From NCBI RefSeq assembly GCF_003591175.1, contig NZ_QYYG01000002.1, positions 186,001-250,000 on the forward strand: a stretch of 64,000 nucleotides of DNA. Reading direction: 5' to 3'. A model generated the notes under the pieces. It was not told the origin of the DNA. It did not search any database and worked only from the letters and a program-made list of their open reading frames with translations. A program made the translations under genes and the position numbers. Of this stretch, positions 18,894 to 28,199 are shown piece after piece; within the stretch, counting starts at the first letter, position 1, and each line of letters opens with the position of its first letter. The DNA comes from Serratia inhibens (GTDB taxonomy: Bacteria > Pseudomonadota > Gammaproteobacteria > Enterobacterales > Enterobacteriaceae).

Positions 18894-19655
18894 CTATTTA
18901 CAAGCCACAAGATTGGCCATCTGATCTTTATCCGGCAGACCGACGATCTGTTGCAGCATATTGGCGTGGTTCAGATAATAAATTGCCGGCGTGCCGTTGG
19001 CGCCCAGATCGTCCATCAATTTCTGGTTGTACTGGATCTGGGAAAAAATCGGCTGTGGCGTTTTTTCCAAAAGTGTCGGCTTGTTTTTGCCGCCAGACAG
19101 CTCGAAATCCTGCCAGACCTGCGCGGGGTTATCGGCAGACAATATCGCCGCCGCATAACGGCCGCTGTCGGGCTGCATGACAGCGACCAACTGCGTTTTC
19201 ATGGCGATTTTATTGTCTTTGATATAGGGCTGCACTTCCTGCCTGAACTTTTTACAGTAAGGGCAAAACGGATCGGCAAACACGACAACCTGGCAATTTG
19301 CCTTATCGCTGCCTTCCATGATGCCTGGCGCTTTTAAGAGCGTTTTCCACATCTCCCGGCCAGCCGGCAGGTATATCTCCTCTTTTATGACTTTTTCGCT
19401 CAGGTTATTTCCATTCTCATCGTACATATAGCCTGATATGGCATGTTTTTTATCCGGGGTCAGATAAATTGTCACCCCCGTTCCCTGATATTTGCCCAGC
19501 CATCCCTGAACGCCACCTGGCGCAGTGAAGGGTTTGATGATTTCAATACCTTGTTTTTCCAATTGTTTGACCGGTGCGGGAAGCGCCGCAGGCGTTGCAG
19601 CCTGAACCTGCGAGCCGATAAGCACCGCAGATAATGCGAGGATGCATTTGTTCAT
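18894..19655 (-). CDS. dsbG: periplasmic thiol:disulfide protein DsbG
   Basis: A 253-residue DsbC/DsbG-family protein with a signal peptide (about 1-19, VQA/A). The N-terminal dimerisation domain has GVTIYLTPDKKHAISGYMYDENG in pieces, and the thioredoxin domain has Cys131-Pro-Tyr-Cys134 in FADPFCPYCKKF. The cis-Pro loop is GTPAIYY. It aligns with E. coli DsbG along its length. It protects single cysteines from sulfenylation and acts as an isomerase, kept reduced by DsbD. Divergent from the thioredoxin-like gene at 19944. Confidence 0.95.
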   Translation of the reverse strand: MNKCILALSAVLIGSQVQAATPAALPAPVKQLEKQGIEIIKPFTAPGGVQGWLGKYQGTGVTIYLTPDKKHAISGYMYDENGNNLSEKVIKEEIYLPAGREMWKTLLKAPGIMEGSDKANCQVVVFADPFCPYCKKFRQEVQPYIKDNKIAMKTQLVAVMQPDSGRYAAAILSADNPAQVWQDFELSGGKNKPTLLEKTPQPIFSQIQYNQKLMDDLGANGTPAIYYLNHANMLQQIVGLPDKDQMANLVACK

Positions 19656-19943
19656 TCTTATCTCCCTATAATAGGTACTCGTTATGGGCCTTTATATCAC
19701 AAACCACCGCCCCTCCCGTCACTCGCTAAAGGGCAACACTCGCCTCTATCTCATAGTAACAAATTCTCCTGCCCCGTTTGGCTGAGGTAGAATGGCAATA
19801 TCTAACGCTACGGGGGAAGCAGGTACCAAAAGGGTACGGCGCTCCCAGTCAAGACGACAGTAATTGCAAAACAGATCCCATTGGCCTTTATCATTGCCAG
19901 AGTTATGTGAAGCCGAATGCCCGTTACTATCAAAGGAGAACAC

Positions 19944-20438
19944 ATGCAAGATTTCAAAACACTGCTTGATGCCGCATCGGATTACAGCGAATTTGTTGCC
20001 GGCGGAACAGAAGAAGACAGCAAGGCATTGCGTCATTTTGAGGCGCTTGCCAACGCGGCATTACCTGACGATGTCATCAGTAAGCTGTCCCGGCTTCCGG
20101 GTTCGTACAGCATTCTGGTTGCGGCCGAAATGTGGTGCCCCGACTGCCATAAAAACCTGCCGGTTATCCATGCCGTTGCCGCGTCAGCGCCGGCTATTCG
20201 TCTGGGCATAGTCACGCGCGATAAGGCTGAAGCCATCTTTAAAGCACACTTTGGTGTCGATAAAGTCAAAATTCCGTTTGCGGTGGTTCTGGATGAGAAC
20301 GCTACGCCGCTGGGGCAATTTATTGAACGGCCTAAAACAGCTATCGGCAAGAACGGAGAAGTGAGCGAGAGTTACAAAAACGGTGAGCTTTTGGCCGATA
20401 CCGCCCGTGAAGTGACTTCAATTTTTCCAGAAAAATAA
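19944..20438 (+). CDS. thioredoxin-family protein
   Basis: A 164-residue thioredoxin-like protein with Cys65-Pro-Asp-Cys68 (AEMWCPDCHKNLP) preceded by about 55 helical residues, as in small bacterial members annotated only as thioredoxin family. There is no signal peptide, so it is probably cytosolic. AAAGGAG lies just before ATG 19944, which is preferred over an in-frame start nine codons earlier. Its partner is unknown. Divergent from dsbG. Confidence 0.82.
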   Translation: MQDFKTLLDAASDYSEFVAGGTEEDSKALRHFEALANAALPDDVISKLSRLPGSYSILVAAEMWCPDCHKNLPVIHAVAASAPAIRLGIVTRDKAEAIFKAHFGVDKVKIPFAVVLDENATPLGQFIERPKTAIGKNGEVSESYKNGELLADTAREVTSIFPEK

Positions 20439-20469
20439 GCGATCGATAAAGTTAAATTAATTAATGCGT

Positions 20470-20502
20470 CTCAACTTTCAGGTAAAAATCCTGAAAGTTG
20501 AG
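20470..20502. terminator. 13-bp perfect inverted repeat after the thioredoxin gene
   Basis: CTCAACTTTCAGG and CCTGAAAGTTGAG pair perfectly around a seven-base loop (TAAAAAT), 31 bases after the stop. No T-run follows on the plus strand. It is either a terminator or a binding site. Confidence 0.5.
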
Positions 20503-20520
20503 CAATGACTTATGCGCCCT

Positions 20521-20742
20521 CTAAATGTAAGCAGAACTCCAGGCAAGGATAATCCCGGCAACATATTCCGCATCCTGAGGATGCGTCAGAAGATGATCCG
20601 CTTCGGTTACGACCGCTCTGGCCTCAGGCACTTTGCCTGCAATAAAGAGGATTGCCGAACCGCCAAGGCTGTGACCAATCAGCAATGAAGGAGCTTCGTA
20701 TTCCCGACGAAGATAATCGACCGCGCACAGCAGATAGGGCAG
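20521..20742 (-). pseudogene. remnant of an alpha/beta hydrolase (OsmC-fusion type)
   Basis: The minus strand translates to a fragment containing SLLIGHSLGGSAILFIAGKVPEA, the nucleophile elbow of alpha/beta hydrolases. It then jumps to EADHLLTHPQDAEYVAGIILAW and a stop. In bifunctional alpha/beta hydrolase/OsmC proteins these two segments are normally separated by a long stretch, which is missing here. There is no start codon region and no OsmC domain. This is the product of internal deletion and truncation at both ends. Confidence 0.65.
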
Positions 20743-20996
20743 CTAAAGTCATCATTTGTCTGGCAACCTGGCACCCGCGGGTGGCAACATCGTATGCCCG
20801 GTGTGGGCGTGCAAAAGTGCAAAGTTTAAATTTTATATTCTGCGGCTTTAAGAAATAGAATCTCTGCAACAAACTTATCTGCCATTCAGGAAAATAATCG
20901 CCGCCGCTAATAGGCTGCATACTATTACGCAATTCCTCCCACGACCTGCTGCAATAAACCACGAGCATGTTGATATTGGCCATCAAATTGGCGGTT
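20743..20996. other. decayed or non-coding stretch
   Basis: No convincing gene. Frames here overlap the hydrolase remnant out of phase and carry no family features. It may be part of the same decayed region. Confidence 0.4.
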
Positions 20997-21161
20997 TTAC
21001 TGCATGCCATCATTCATGGAAAATAACACCGTACCTTCTTTCATCACAAATACCGGCTCGGCGATACGTGCGCTATGGCCAACAGAACTTAAAGAAAAAA
21101 ACAGCACCATAGCTGCTGCAAATACCAATACGATGCCACCGAACAATTGAATGTTTTTCAT
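20997..21161 (-). CDS. small exported or membrane-anchored peptide, possibly a truncated gene
   Basis: A 54-residue frame, MKNIQLFGGIVLVFAAAMVL and on, with one hydrophobic helix (about 6-26) and a short outer tail ending NDGMQ. GAGG lies ten bases before ATG. After the stop the same frame reads on for about 24 more protein-like residues, so it may be the broken start of a longer gene. I do not recognise it. Confidence 0.35.
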   Translation of the reverse strand: MKNIQLFGGIVLVFAAAMVLFFSLSSVGHSARIAEPVFVMKEGTVLFSMNDGMQ

Positions 21162-21341
21162 AGCTGACAAACCTCAGTAATTAAGTGATGGAAATTGACG
21201 ATTCGGCGCAATGCCGTAACCTGGAGTGAAGTATAAAGAAGCGTTGGAACAGCGAATATCTGACTAGTCAGAAAAGCGATTCGTAGCTAAACCTAGAGGA
21301 GGTTGTTAACATTTTACGCAAAGACGACAAGGGAGATAAAT

Positions 21342-22607
21342 ATGAACGCCGGGCGTATCTCACGTCGTTACGGCTTGTTGCGTTGGCTGATATTTGTCGC
21401 GGTTTACTTCTTGCTCGCCACCATCAGTCTCGAAACACGCGATCCCTGGAGCCTGTCCAGCACCATTTGGTTGCCGGCCGGCCTGTTGCTGGGCCTGTTG
21501 TGCACCCGCTCCCCGGCACAGTGGCCGATGTGGGCGATCAGCGCAGGCGTACTGCATTTTTCGGTCAGCCTGCTGCACGATCGTCCCTGGGATATTGCAC
21601 TGGCGTTCGCCCTGCTCGATTTAGCGATCATTTGCCCGCTGGCGTTAATCTGGAATGGGCTGCACCGCTATTCAAACGGTTTGTCGCATCCTGGAGAAAC
21701 GTTGCTTTTGCTGGCCGGCGTATACCTTGCCAGCGCCGTGGGCGGTCTGTTTAGTGATTTAATTCTTAAAGCTCTCGGCTATCCGACGCGGGTTTCGCAT
21801 TTCATCAGCTGGGGAATTTCCAATGCTACCGGCTGCCTGGCGATCGCGCCGCTATTTATTATTTATCGTTTGAATCCCGGCCAGTGGCAATGGCCCTCCC
21901 GTCAACAAGCCTATATTGCAGCGTGGGTTTTTCCGTTAGTTATAGCCGTTTTTTTTCTGCCTTCCAGTCTGTTAAGCAACGACCTGTTGAATAACGCTTT
22001 ATTGTATTCCGTGTTGGCGCTATCGCTGTTGCTGTCCGCTTTGTTGTCCCTGTTGCCGCTGGCGCTGTACTTTATTCTGCTCACGCTGCTGGTTAGCCTG
22101 GCCACTCTCTACGGCTATGGCCCATTTCGCCCAGCGTTGGCCGGCATGCAGGCGGTCGAAGCTTCACAACTGTACTTGCTGATGATCATCTCACTGGGTT
22201 TGTTAGTGGCAACGCGGGAACAACGACATCGCTCCCGGCGCCAACAAACGCAACAACAGCAGTTATTGCTGAACGCGTTGCTGCAAACACGCCACCCAGC
22301 CTTTTTTCGCCTGTCGGCGGAAGCTGAACTGTTGGATTGGCAGCCACACGAAGCCGTTTTCGGCATGCCGCCACGTCAGTTAGCCAATCTGACTCTGCTG
22401 CTGGCGCATGTTCACCCCGACGATCGCGAGGTGCTGAAAACATTGCTGCGCACCGCAAGCGAATCACGCAATACACCACAACATTGCTCATTACGCCTGC
22501 TGCTGCCCGATGCACATTATCATCATGTCGAATGCCGTTTGTTGCACCATCCGCAACAAGGGGTGGCCGGCGTATTGGCACTGGCGAAAGCGGATTCACT
22601 ATACTGA
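21342..22607 (+). CDS. MASE1-type membrane sensor with PAS-like tail and no output domain
   Basis: A 421-residue protein. Residues about 10-285 form eight to nine membrane helices of the MASE1 sensory type (LETRDPWSLSSTIWLPAGLLLGLL, then ATGCLAIAPLFIIY). A cytoplasmic part of about 130 residues looks like a PAS fold (VHPDDREVLKTLL). There is no kinase, GGDEF or EAL domain after it, which is unusual for MASE1 proteins. GGGAGA precedes ATG 21342; longer frames upstream lack this. It starts a three-gene unit with the response regulator and BvgS-type kinase and is probably an accessory input for them. Confidence 0.75.
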   Translation: MNAGRISRRYGLLRWLIFVAVYFLLATISLETRDPWSLSSTIWLPAGLLLGLLCTRSPAQWPMWAISAGVLHFSVSLLHDRPWDIALAFALLDLAIICPLALIWNGLHRYSNGLSHPGETLLLLAGVYLASAVGGLFSDLILKALGYPTRVSHFISWGISNATGCLAIAPLFIIYRLNPGQWQWPSRQQAYIAAWVFPLVIAVFFLPSSLLSNDLLNNALLYSVLALSLLLSALLSLLPLALYFILLTLLVSLATLYGYGPFRPALAGMQAVEASQLYLLMIISLGLLVATREQRHRSRRQQTQQQQLLLNALLQTRHPAFFRLSAEAELLDWQPHEAVFGMPPRQLANLTLLLAHVHPDDREVLKTLLRTASESRNTPQHCSLRLLLPDAHYHHVECRLLHHPQQGVAGVLALAKADSLY

Positions 22608-22635
22608 TTGCATTGCCTGCTCCGAGGAGTCATTT

Positions 22636-23244
22636 GTGCAAAAAACCGTGGTAATAGCCGATGATCACCCCGTATTCCTGATTGGGCTGCGAACCGTGGT
22701 GACCACGGCCTTTGGCGATAATTTTACGATCACCGGTGAAGCGCAAACGGTGGATCAACTGTTGGCCTTACTGGCGGAAAAATTGCCGGATGTGCTGCTC
22801 ACTGATTTCAATATGCCGGGTGAACAGCAGTCCGACGGTCTGCGGCTGATTAGCACGCTACGCCGCAAATACCCGCAGTTGCCGATTGTAGTCATTACCG
22901 TGATGACCAACCCCGGGCTGATCAACTCCATTCTGGCTACCGGCGTGTTAGCGGTGATCAATAAGCAGAGCCTGACCACTGAGCTGACCGCTTGTTTGAA
23001 AGCGTTACAACAGGGGCGTCGACCGCCGGGCAACGCCGTATCATCGCCCTCCACAGTGGCGATGAGCCCACGCGAGTTGGAGGTCGTGCGCCTGTTGGCC
23101 CAGGGCCACAGCGTTAACCATATCGCCGCCATGCTCAGTCGAACCAAACAAACCATCAGCGCACAAAAGAAAAGCGCCATGTTAAAAATCGGCGTCAGCT
23201 CCGATGTCGATTTGTTCGCCTATTTGCGCGAAGCCGGGCTGTGA
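22636..23244 (+). CDS. response regulator, LuxR/NarL type (EvgA/BvgA-like)
   Basis: A 202-residue regulator. The receiver domain has VIADDHPVFLIGLR and phospho-acceptor Asp57 in TDFNMPG; a C-terminal LuxR-type helix-turn-helix follows (MSPRELEVVRLLAQGHSVNHIAAML). GTG 22636 is chosen because GAGGAG lies just upstream and the receiver begins there. It is 28 bases after the MASE1 gene and overlaps the kinase start by four bases, so the three are one operon. It is the expected phosphorylation partner of the BvgS-type kinase. Confidence 0.88.
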   Translation: MQKTVVIADDHPVFLIGLRTVVTTAFGDNFTITGEAQTVDQLLALLAEKLPDVLLTDFNMPGEQQSDGLRLISTLRRKYPQLPIVVITVMTNPGLINSILATGVLAVINKQSLTTELTACLKALQQGRRPPGNAVSSPSTVAMSPRELEVVRLLAQGHSVNHIAAMLSRTKQTISAQKKSAMLKIGVSSDVDLFAYLREAGL

Positions 23245-25964
23245 AGATGAGACGGCCTTGGCTGGTGCTGCTCACCCTGCTGCCTGCGTGGGCCTGGGCA
23301 ACCGGGGACATTCACGTCGGTCTGCTCGACGATCGTCCGCCCTACAGCGATTTTGACGCGAACCATCAACTGCAGGGTGCGGCGACAGATTTGCTGAGCG
23401 CCCTTGCGGCTCAAAATGGGTTGCACTTCACCCCACAGGCCGCATCCAGCCACAGTCAATTGGCGCAGATGTTGAATACGCAAAGTATCCAGGTAGCCTT
23501 GCCGCCGCCGCAAAGTTCAGCGCCACCGCCGGGAATACTGGTTTCGCATCCGCTGTTGCAACAGCGCTGGGCGCTGGTGGTTCGCCAGGATCGGTTGCCG
23601 TTACAGCACGATGCGTCGCTGGATCTGCGTCATCAGCGGGTGCTGATATTACGTCACAGCCCGGCGCAGGCGGGATTACTGGCGGCTTACTCCGGCGTGG
23701 AACTCGTTGAGGCGGCGTCATTGCATGAAGCGATCCGGCTGCTGAATGCCGGTGCCGCGCAAGGCATCGTCTGCGATGCCACACAGGCGGCGTTGTTAGC
23801 CAGCAATCTTTACCCCGGCAGGCTGAGCGTACGCCCACTGCCGGCGATCGTCAGCAACCAGCCACTGTGGCTGGCACCGGGTCAGGACGCGCTGTTGCAG
23901 CGTATTAATCACGCCATCGACGCCCTGCCCGCAGGCGTTGCACAATCGATCAATGAACGCTGGCTGTTGAACTCAACGCTAAGTGCGATGCAACCGAGCG
24001 GTACCGCCGGCGATCGTTGGTTCAAACCGCTGACGGCGGTCAGCGCCGCGCTATCGCTGTTCCTGATCGGTTTCCTGTCGACTGAAATTTTCCGCCGCCG
24101 CCGTGCCGAACGCGGTTTGCGCGATGCGTTGAAATACTGGCAAACGCTGCTCAACAGTATCCCAACGCCACTGCTGGTGTGTGATCCGCTCGGTAACATC
24201 ACCCATTGCAATCAGGCCTTGCTAAAGTCACTGACGCTAACGCAGCAGCAAGTGATTGGGCATTCCCTGGAGCAATTTACCGCGCGAAATCCGATTATCC
24301 CCGCCATCAGCCAACAAGAGCGCATAGCGGCCATCGGCAATATGCAACCGCAGTTTTCCGACCGTGCAATGGTGATACAGGGAGCGCAACGGGAAATAGC
24401 CCAATGGCTGGCGGCTTACAGTGACAGCCGTATGACGCCGCAAGGGCTGCTGCTCGGTTGGTATGACATCAGCGAGCGCAAACGCCTGGAGCGCGATCTC
24501 GCCGATGCCTTGCAACAGGCCACCAACGCCAGTCGCGAAAAAAGTCATTTCCTGGCACGCATGAGTCATGAAATTCGCTCACCGATGAACGCTATCCTCG
24601 GTATCCTCGAGTTGGAAACCCAGCGCCCTGAAACCGCCGGGACGTCGCTACCGATAGCCTATGCAGCCTCACGCCAGTTGCTGCAAATTGTCGGGGACGT
24701 GTTGGATATTTCCAAGATTGAGGCCGGTGAAATGCACTTGCAGGCTCACCCCACAGAGCTGCATCCCTTGCTGACGCAGGCGCTGGATACCTACGCCGCG
24801 CTGGCGGCGCAAAAAGCGCTGCGGCTGGACAGCGATATCGAAGCCGTCTGGCAGCATCAGTATCTGCTGGATGGCGCCAAGCTGACGCAAATTCTCAATA
24901 ATTTGCTCAGCAACGCCATCAAGTATACCGAACGGGGTTTTGTGGCATTGCAGGTCGATGTACAGCCACAGGATCCCCATCACGACAATCTTACGTTCAG
25001 TATCAGCGACAGCGGCATCGGTATCGCACCGCCCCTGCAACAGAAGATTTTGCAGCCCTATGCTCAGGTTGATGCCAACGCGCCGGCCAGTACGGGGCTC
25101 GGGTTGGCGATTTGTACCCAGCTGGTACAACTGATGGGCAGCGAGTTGCGGATTGACTCTACGCCGCAGCAGGGTTCACGGTTCTCTTTCACGCTAACGC
25201 TACCTCGCACCACCGCAAACGATGAGGCGCAAGAGACGCTCACCGCCCCCCTCGTTGAACACTCGCTGCGGGTGCTGGTTGTGGATGATTTGCCCGCAAA
25301 CCTGACGGTGATGAAACTGCAACTGGAAAAGCTCGGACATCAGGTCACCACCTGTGACAGTGGTCGCCAGGCGCTGCAATGGCTGGAGCAATCCCCCTTC
25401 GATTTGGTGCTGACCGATTGTCAGATGCCGATTTTCACCGGTTATCAACTGGCGCAATGGCAAAGAGAGCGAGAACAAGGCTACCGTCGATATCTGCCGA
25501 TCGTCGGCTGTACCGCCAATGCGTTTAACGATGAGCAATACCGCTGTCTGGCGGCGGGTATGGACGCCGTGCTGATCAAACCGCTGACCCAGCAGGATTT
25601 GCGCACCTTAGTGTCGGAGCAACAAGCCATTCGTGTGGACATGCGGGAAATCCAATTGATGGCCGCCGGGCAGCCGCAGGTCATAACTACCTTGATTGAC
25701 GAATTGCAACGCAGCAGCGACGCTGACCGCCAACGGCTGCTCGCAGCCACCGCACAGCCGGACGTATTCGCCGCGGTGCTGCATCGGCAGAAAGGCAGCT
25801 TTGCGCTGGCGGGCTACCAAAGCGGGGTCAATCTTTGCCAACAGTTGGAACAACATCCCCCTGCTTCGGCTGAACCGACGGTGGCTCTGCTGCGTATGAA
25901 TGCGCTAATTCTGCGTTTTATCGCTTTACTGGAACGACAACGTGATGAGTTAAGGCGAACCTGA
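23241..25964 (+). CDS. BvgS/EvgS-type unorthodox hybrid histidine kinase
   Basis: A 907-residue hybrid kinase. It has a signal segment (about 5-19), one periplasmic Venus-flytrap domain (about 22-245), a membrane helix (about 262-280), a PAS domain (300-415) and an HK core with His443 (ARMSHEIRSP). The N box is ILNNLLSNAIKYTERG and the G boxes are SDSGIGIAPP and STGLGLAIC. A receiver with Asp726 (LTDCQMP) and a C-terminal HPt with His848 (LHRQKGSFALAGYQ) follow. A four-step relay to the regulator upstream is predicted. BvgS has two flytrap domains; this has one. GTG 23241 or ATG 23247 could be the start. Confidence 0.9.
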   Translation: MKMRRPWLVLLTLLPAWAWATGDIHVGLLDDRPPYSDFDANHQLQGAATDLLSALAAQNGLHFTPQAASSHSQLAQMLNTQSIQVALPPPQSSAPPPGILVSHPLLQQRWALVVRQDRLPLQHDASLDLRHQRVLILRHSPAQAGLLAAYSGVELVEAASLHEAIRLLNAGAAQGIVCDATQAALLASNLYPGRLSVRPLPAIVSNQPLWLAPGQDALLQRINHAIDALPAGVAQSINERWLLNSTLSAMQPSGTAGDRWFKPLTAVSAALSLFLIGFLSTEIFRRRRAERGLRDALKYWQTLLNSIPTPLLVCDPLGNITHCNQALLKSLTLTQQQVIGHSLEQFTARNPIIPAISQQERIAAIGNMQPQFSDRAMVIQGAQREIAQWLAAYSDSRMTPQGLLLGWYDISERKRLERDLADALQQATNASREKSHFLARMSHEIRSPMNAILGILELETQRPETAGTSLPIAYAASRQLLQIVGDVLDISKIEAGEMHLQAHPTELHPLLTQALDTYAALAAQKALRLDSDIEAVWQHQYLLDGAKLTQILNNLLSNAIKYTERGFVALQVDVQPQDPHHDNLTFSISDSGIGIAPPLQQKILQPYAQVDANAPASTGLGLAICTQLVQLMGSELRIDSTPQQGSRFSFTLTLPRTTANDEAQETLTAPLVEHSLRVLVVDDLPANLTVMKLQLEKLGHQVTTCDSGRQALQWLEQSPFDLVLTDCQMPIFTGYQLAQWQREREQGYRRYLPIVGCTANAFNDEQYRCLAAGMDAVLIKPLTQQDLRTLVSEQQAIRVDMREIQLMAAGQPQVITTLIDELQRSSDADRQRLLAATAQPDVFAAVLHRQKGSFALAGYQSGVNLCQQLEQHPPASAEPTVALLRMNALILRFIALLERQRDELRRT

Positions 25965-26007
25965 AGATGCGAATGAGCAAAAGAAGCTGGCAGAGAGGAT
26001 TAACCAT

Positions 26008-26793
26008 TCAACTGTCCCTCTCAATACCCTCTCGAATCAAACGCGAAAAATCCTCATTGATCACGGCATTGTCCGGTCTTTTGATGAGGCATCGTTTTTT
26101 CAACCGTTCAAAAGACAGGCTATTATCCAATAAGCCAAGCTCATAGATATATTTATCGGCATAGCCGCTGACCAAGACTTTCCAGCTATAGCGAATGTCG
26201 GCAGAAACCGCAGTAGCATGATGCAATATATTGCTCGTGCAGTTATTAAATAACGTGTGATAAAACTCGGGTTGGTGGCTCAGTTGATCGATACGTTGCA
26301 AATAGCTCAGGAAAAGAGCCTGGGCCGTGTCTGGCGAAATCTGAAGGGGATAAAGATAAACCCGCTCTTTGCGGACATCGGTTCTGACGCCAATCAAGTC
26401 CCGTTCATCGGCAAGCACATAGGTCAACATGTAATGTTTAAAAAAGCCGCGCCAGGTCGAATATCGCTGGTCGCGGCTACGCCGCGTTTCTATCGAGACA
26501 GCCAAATGGCGACCGTCTTCGAAACCGAAGCTCAAAAACAGATGCGCAATAGCCTTGCCAGACCAATAGGAGGAGACCACATCAACCGTTTTTAACTGGC
26601 TGATATCGATATCAGCATCGTACCAATCGGGCACATAATCGTCGCGGGTAGGTTGATATCTGAAATTGCGAATATTGCGCAGTACAATTTTACCCTGCTC
26701 TCCCCATTCCACCTGCGGTAGCCTGGCGTATTCCAACACCCAGTCTTGTTCGTTGCTTGCCGCTGGTGAGGTCAACCACGAAAACATGGCCAT
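26008..26793 (-). CDS. DUF4105 (Lnb-like) protein
   Basis: A 261-residue protein of the DUF4105/Lnb N-terminal-like family: SFGFEDGRHLAVSIETRR and the FNNCTSNILHH motif with the conserved Cys. Enterococcal Lnb uses such a domain for lipoprotein N-acyl transfer; bacterial homologues are often annotated only by domain. There is no clear signal peptide (MAMFSWLTSPAAS). It begins five bases after the upstream gene's stop, so the two are coupled. The catalytic role is inferred. Confidence 0.75.
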   Translation of the reverse strand: MAMFSWLTSPAASNEQDWVLEYARLPQVEWGEQGKIVLRNIRNFRYQPTRDDYVPDWYDADIDISQLKTVDVVSSYWSGKAIAHLFLSFGFEDGRHLAVSIETRRSRDQRYSTWRGFFKHYMLTYVLADERDLIGVRTDVRKERVYLYPLQISPDTAQALFLSYLQRIDQLSHQPEFYHTLFNNCTSNILHHATAVSADIRYSWKVLVSGYADKYIYELGLLDNSLSFERLKKRCLIKRPDNAVINEDFSRLIREGIERDS

Positions 26794-26798
26794 AATAG

Positions 26799-28199
26799 CT
26801 ACTTGCCTTTGTCATTTGAGGGTTCGTGGCTGGCGGTTGGCGCTGTCGTGCCCTGCGCTTTTTCATCGCGCCATTGCTTGCGCAAAGAAAACATTTTCTT
26901 TAGGGCACGGCGTATGGTGGCTATCCAGCCGGCCGGCCGGGGATCCGCCAACATGCTTAATGCACGTGCATAGTCGAGCGTCAGCCCTGGCGTCCAGGCC
27001 ATCGTTTTTGCGCGTTTACGTATTTGTACCGCCACCCATAACTCCGGCGTCGTGAGAATTTTACTCAACACCCACCAGTGGCCACGCTGCCCCCATATCT
27101 TGCCCACCACGCCTTCCAATGCCGCTTCAAGGCCCCGCGCCACACTGCTTGAGCAGTTACGATGCGTAAGGTTATAGGTATTGTCTTCCCGATAGATTTC
27201 CCAGAAGCGTTTCAAACGTTCGGCATCGTAGTTCCTGATCCGCACCTGCATGGTTGAAGGACACCATTTTTCGGATTCAGTCACATAATCCGGTTGAAAT
27301 TGCCCTTCGACATTATTATCTGCCGTTGCCCGCAGCAAGCGGGTAAATTGATCGGGCGACCTGTCGATATCGACTGCCGGATACAGGCTGATATAGACGC
27401 CCTCCGGAGATTCCAGCGCAGCATGGCCGGTGGAAATCACCCCATTTTTATCCACCGCAGCAATATAACGATCAATGACAGGATGAGGCACTACTGCACT
27501 CTTCGAGGATCCCACCGGTGTCCAGACATGTATGGTCAGTGCAGGTTCATCGGCAGCAGGAGGGCCGTCCCATTCAGTGACCAACGGCGCCGTTTCTGCA
27601 CTGCTGGCTTCCTCGGCGGCCGTATTGCCCAACACCGCGGGGTTGACCTCCAGCTTTTTGACGCGCATCGCCAGCATAACCATATTCCACCCGCCGAATA
27701 TCAACCCCAGACCTAAACAATAAGGTACGGTGCCGACATAATGGGTCGGATAGGGTTGAAAGAAGAAAATGGCCAACATGACTTCTATTACGCCGCCGGC
27801 CACCACAAACTTCCAGTTTTTATAGCGCACAACGCTGGCCGAGGCGATTTGCAATAACCCGTCGGTCAAAAACAGAATGCCAAAAATCATCGATAGAATA
27901 AAATGACCATGGTGATGCCCGCTCAAGATCAATAACGCGGCCAGTGAAAATGCCCCTCCTTTTACGTAACGCAAGGTACGTTGCCCGCCGATGCCGGTAT
28001 GCGCGACCGTCAAGGTTGCCAGGCCCTCGACCAACAGCAGGAAAGCAAAGGGATGCAAGGGGAAATAAATCGCGTTATCCAACGCATCGATGAAGACGAT
28101 TAAGCCAGCCAACACACCTAACCAACCGGCAATCATCAACCCTCGCCAGCGGTTACGCAAATAATCCACCCCCAGTAAAATCATTACCAACTGCACCAT
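26799..28199 (-). CDS. HdeD-like membrane protein with a C-terminal thiol-hydrolase-like domain
   Basis: A 466-residue two-part protein. Residues about 1-180 form six membrane helices of the HdeD/DUF308 type. The soluble part has HAALESPEGVYISLYP (His) and a later NLTHRNCSSSVARGLEAAL (Cys). The Cys motif resembles FNNCTSN of the next gene, as in papain-fold or Lnb-like enzymes. Start ATG 28199 has AGAGGTG upstream; a GTG three codons earlier is possible. The C-terminus is basic. Together with 26008-26793 it suggests a membrane-linked acyl- or peptide-modifying pair, but no function is established. Confidence 0.65.
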   Translation of the reverse strand: MVQLVMILLGVDYLRNRWRGLMIAGWLGVLAGLIVFIDALDNAIYFPLHPFAFLLLVEGLATLTVAHTGIGGQRTLRYVKGGAFSLAALLILSGHHHGHFILSMIFGILFLTDGLLQIASASVVRYKNWKFVVAGGVIEVMLAIFFFQPYPTHYVGTVPYCLGLGLIFGGWNMVMLAMRVKKLEVNPAVLGNTAAEEASSAETAPLVTEWDGPPAADEPALTIHVWTPVGSSKSAVVPHPVIDRYIAAVDKNGVISTGHAALESPEGVYISLYPAVDIDRSPDQFTRLLRATADNNVEGQFQPDYVTESEKWCPSTMQVRIRNYDAERLKRFWEIYREDNTYNLTHRNCSSSVARGLEAALEGVVGKIWGQRGHWWVLSKILTTPELWVAVQIRKRAKTMAWTPGLTLDYARALSMLADPRPAGWIATIRRALKKMFSLRKQWRDEKAQGTTAPTASHEPSNDKGK

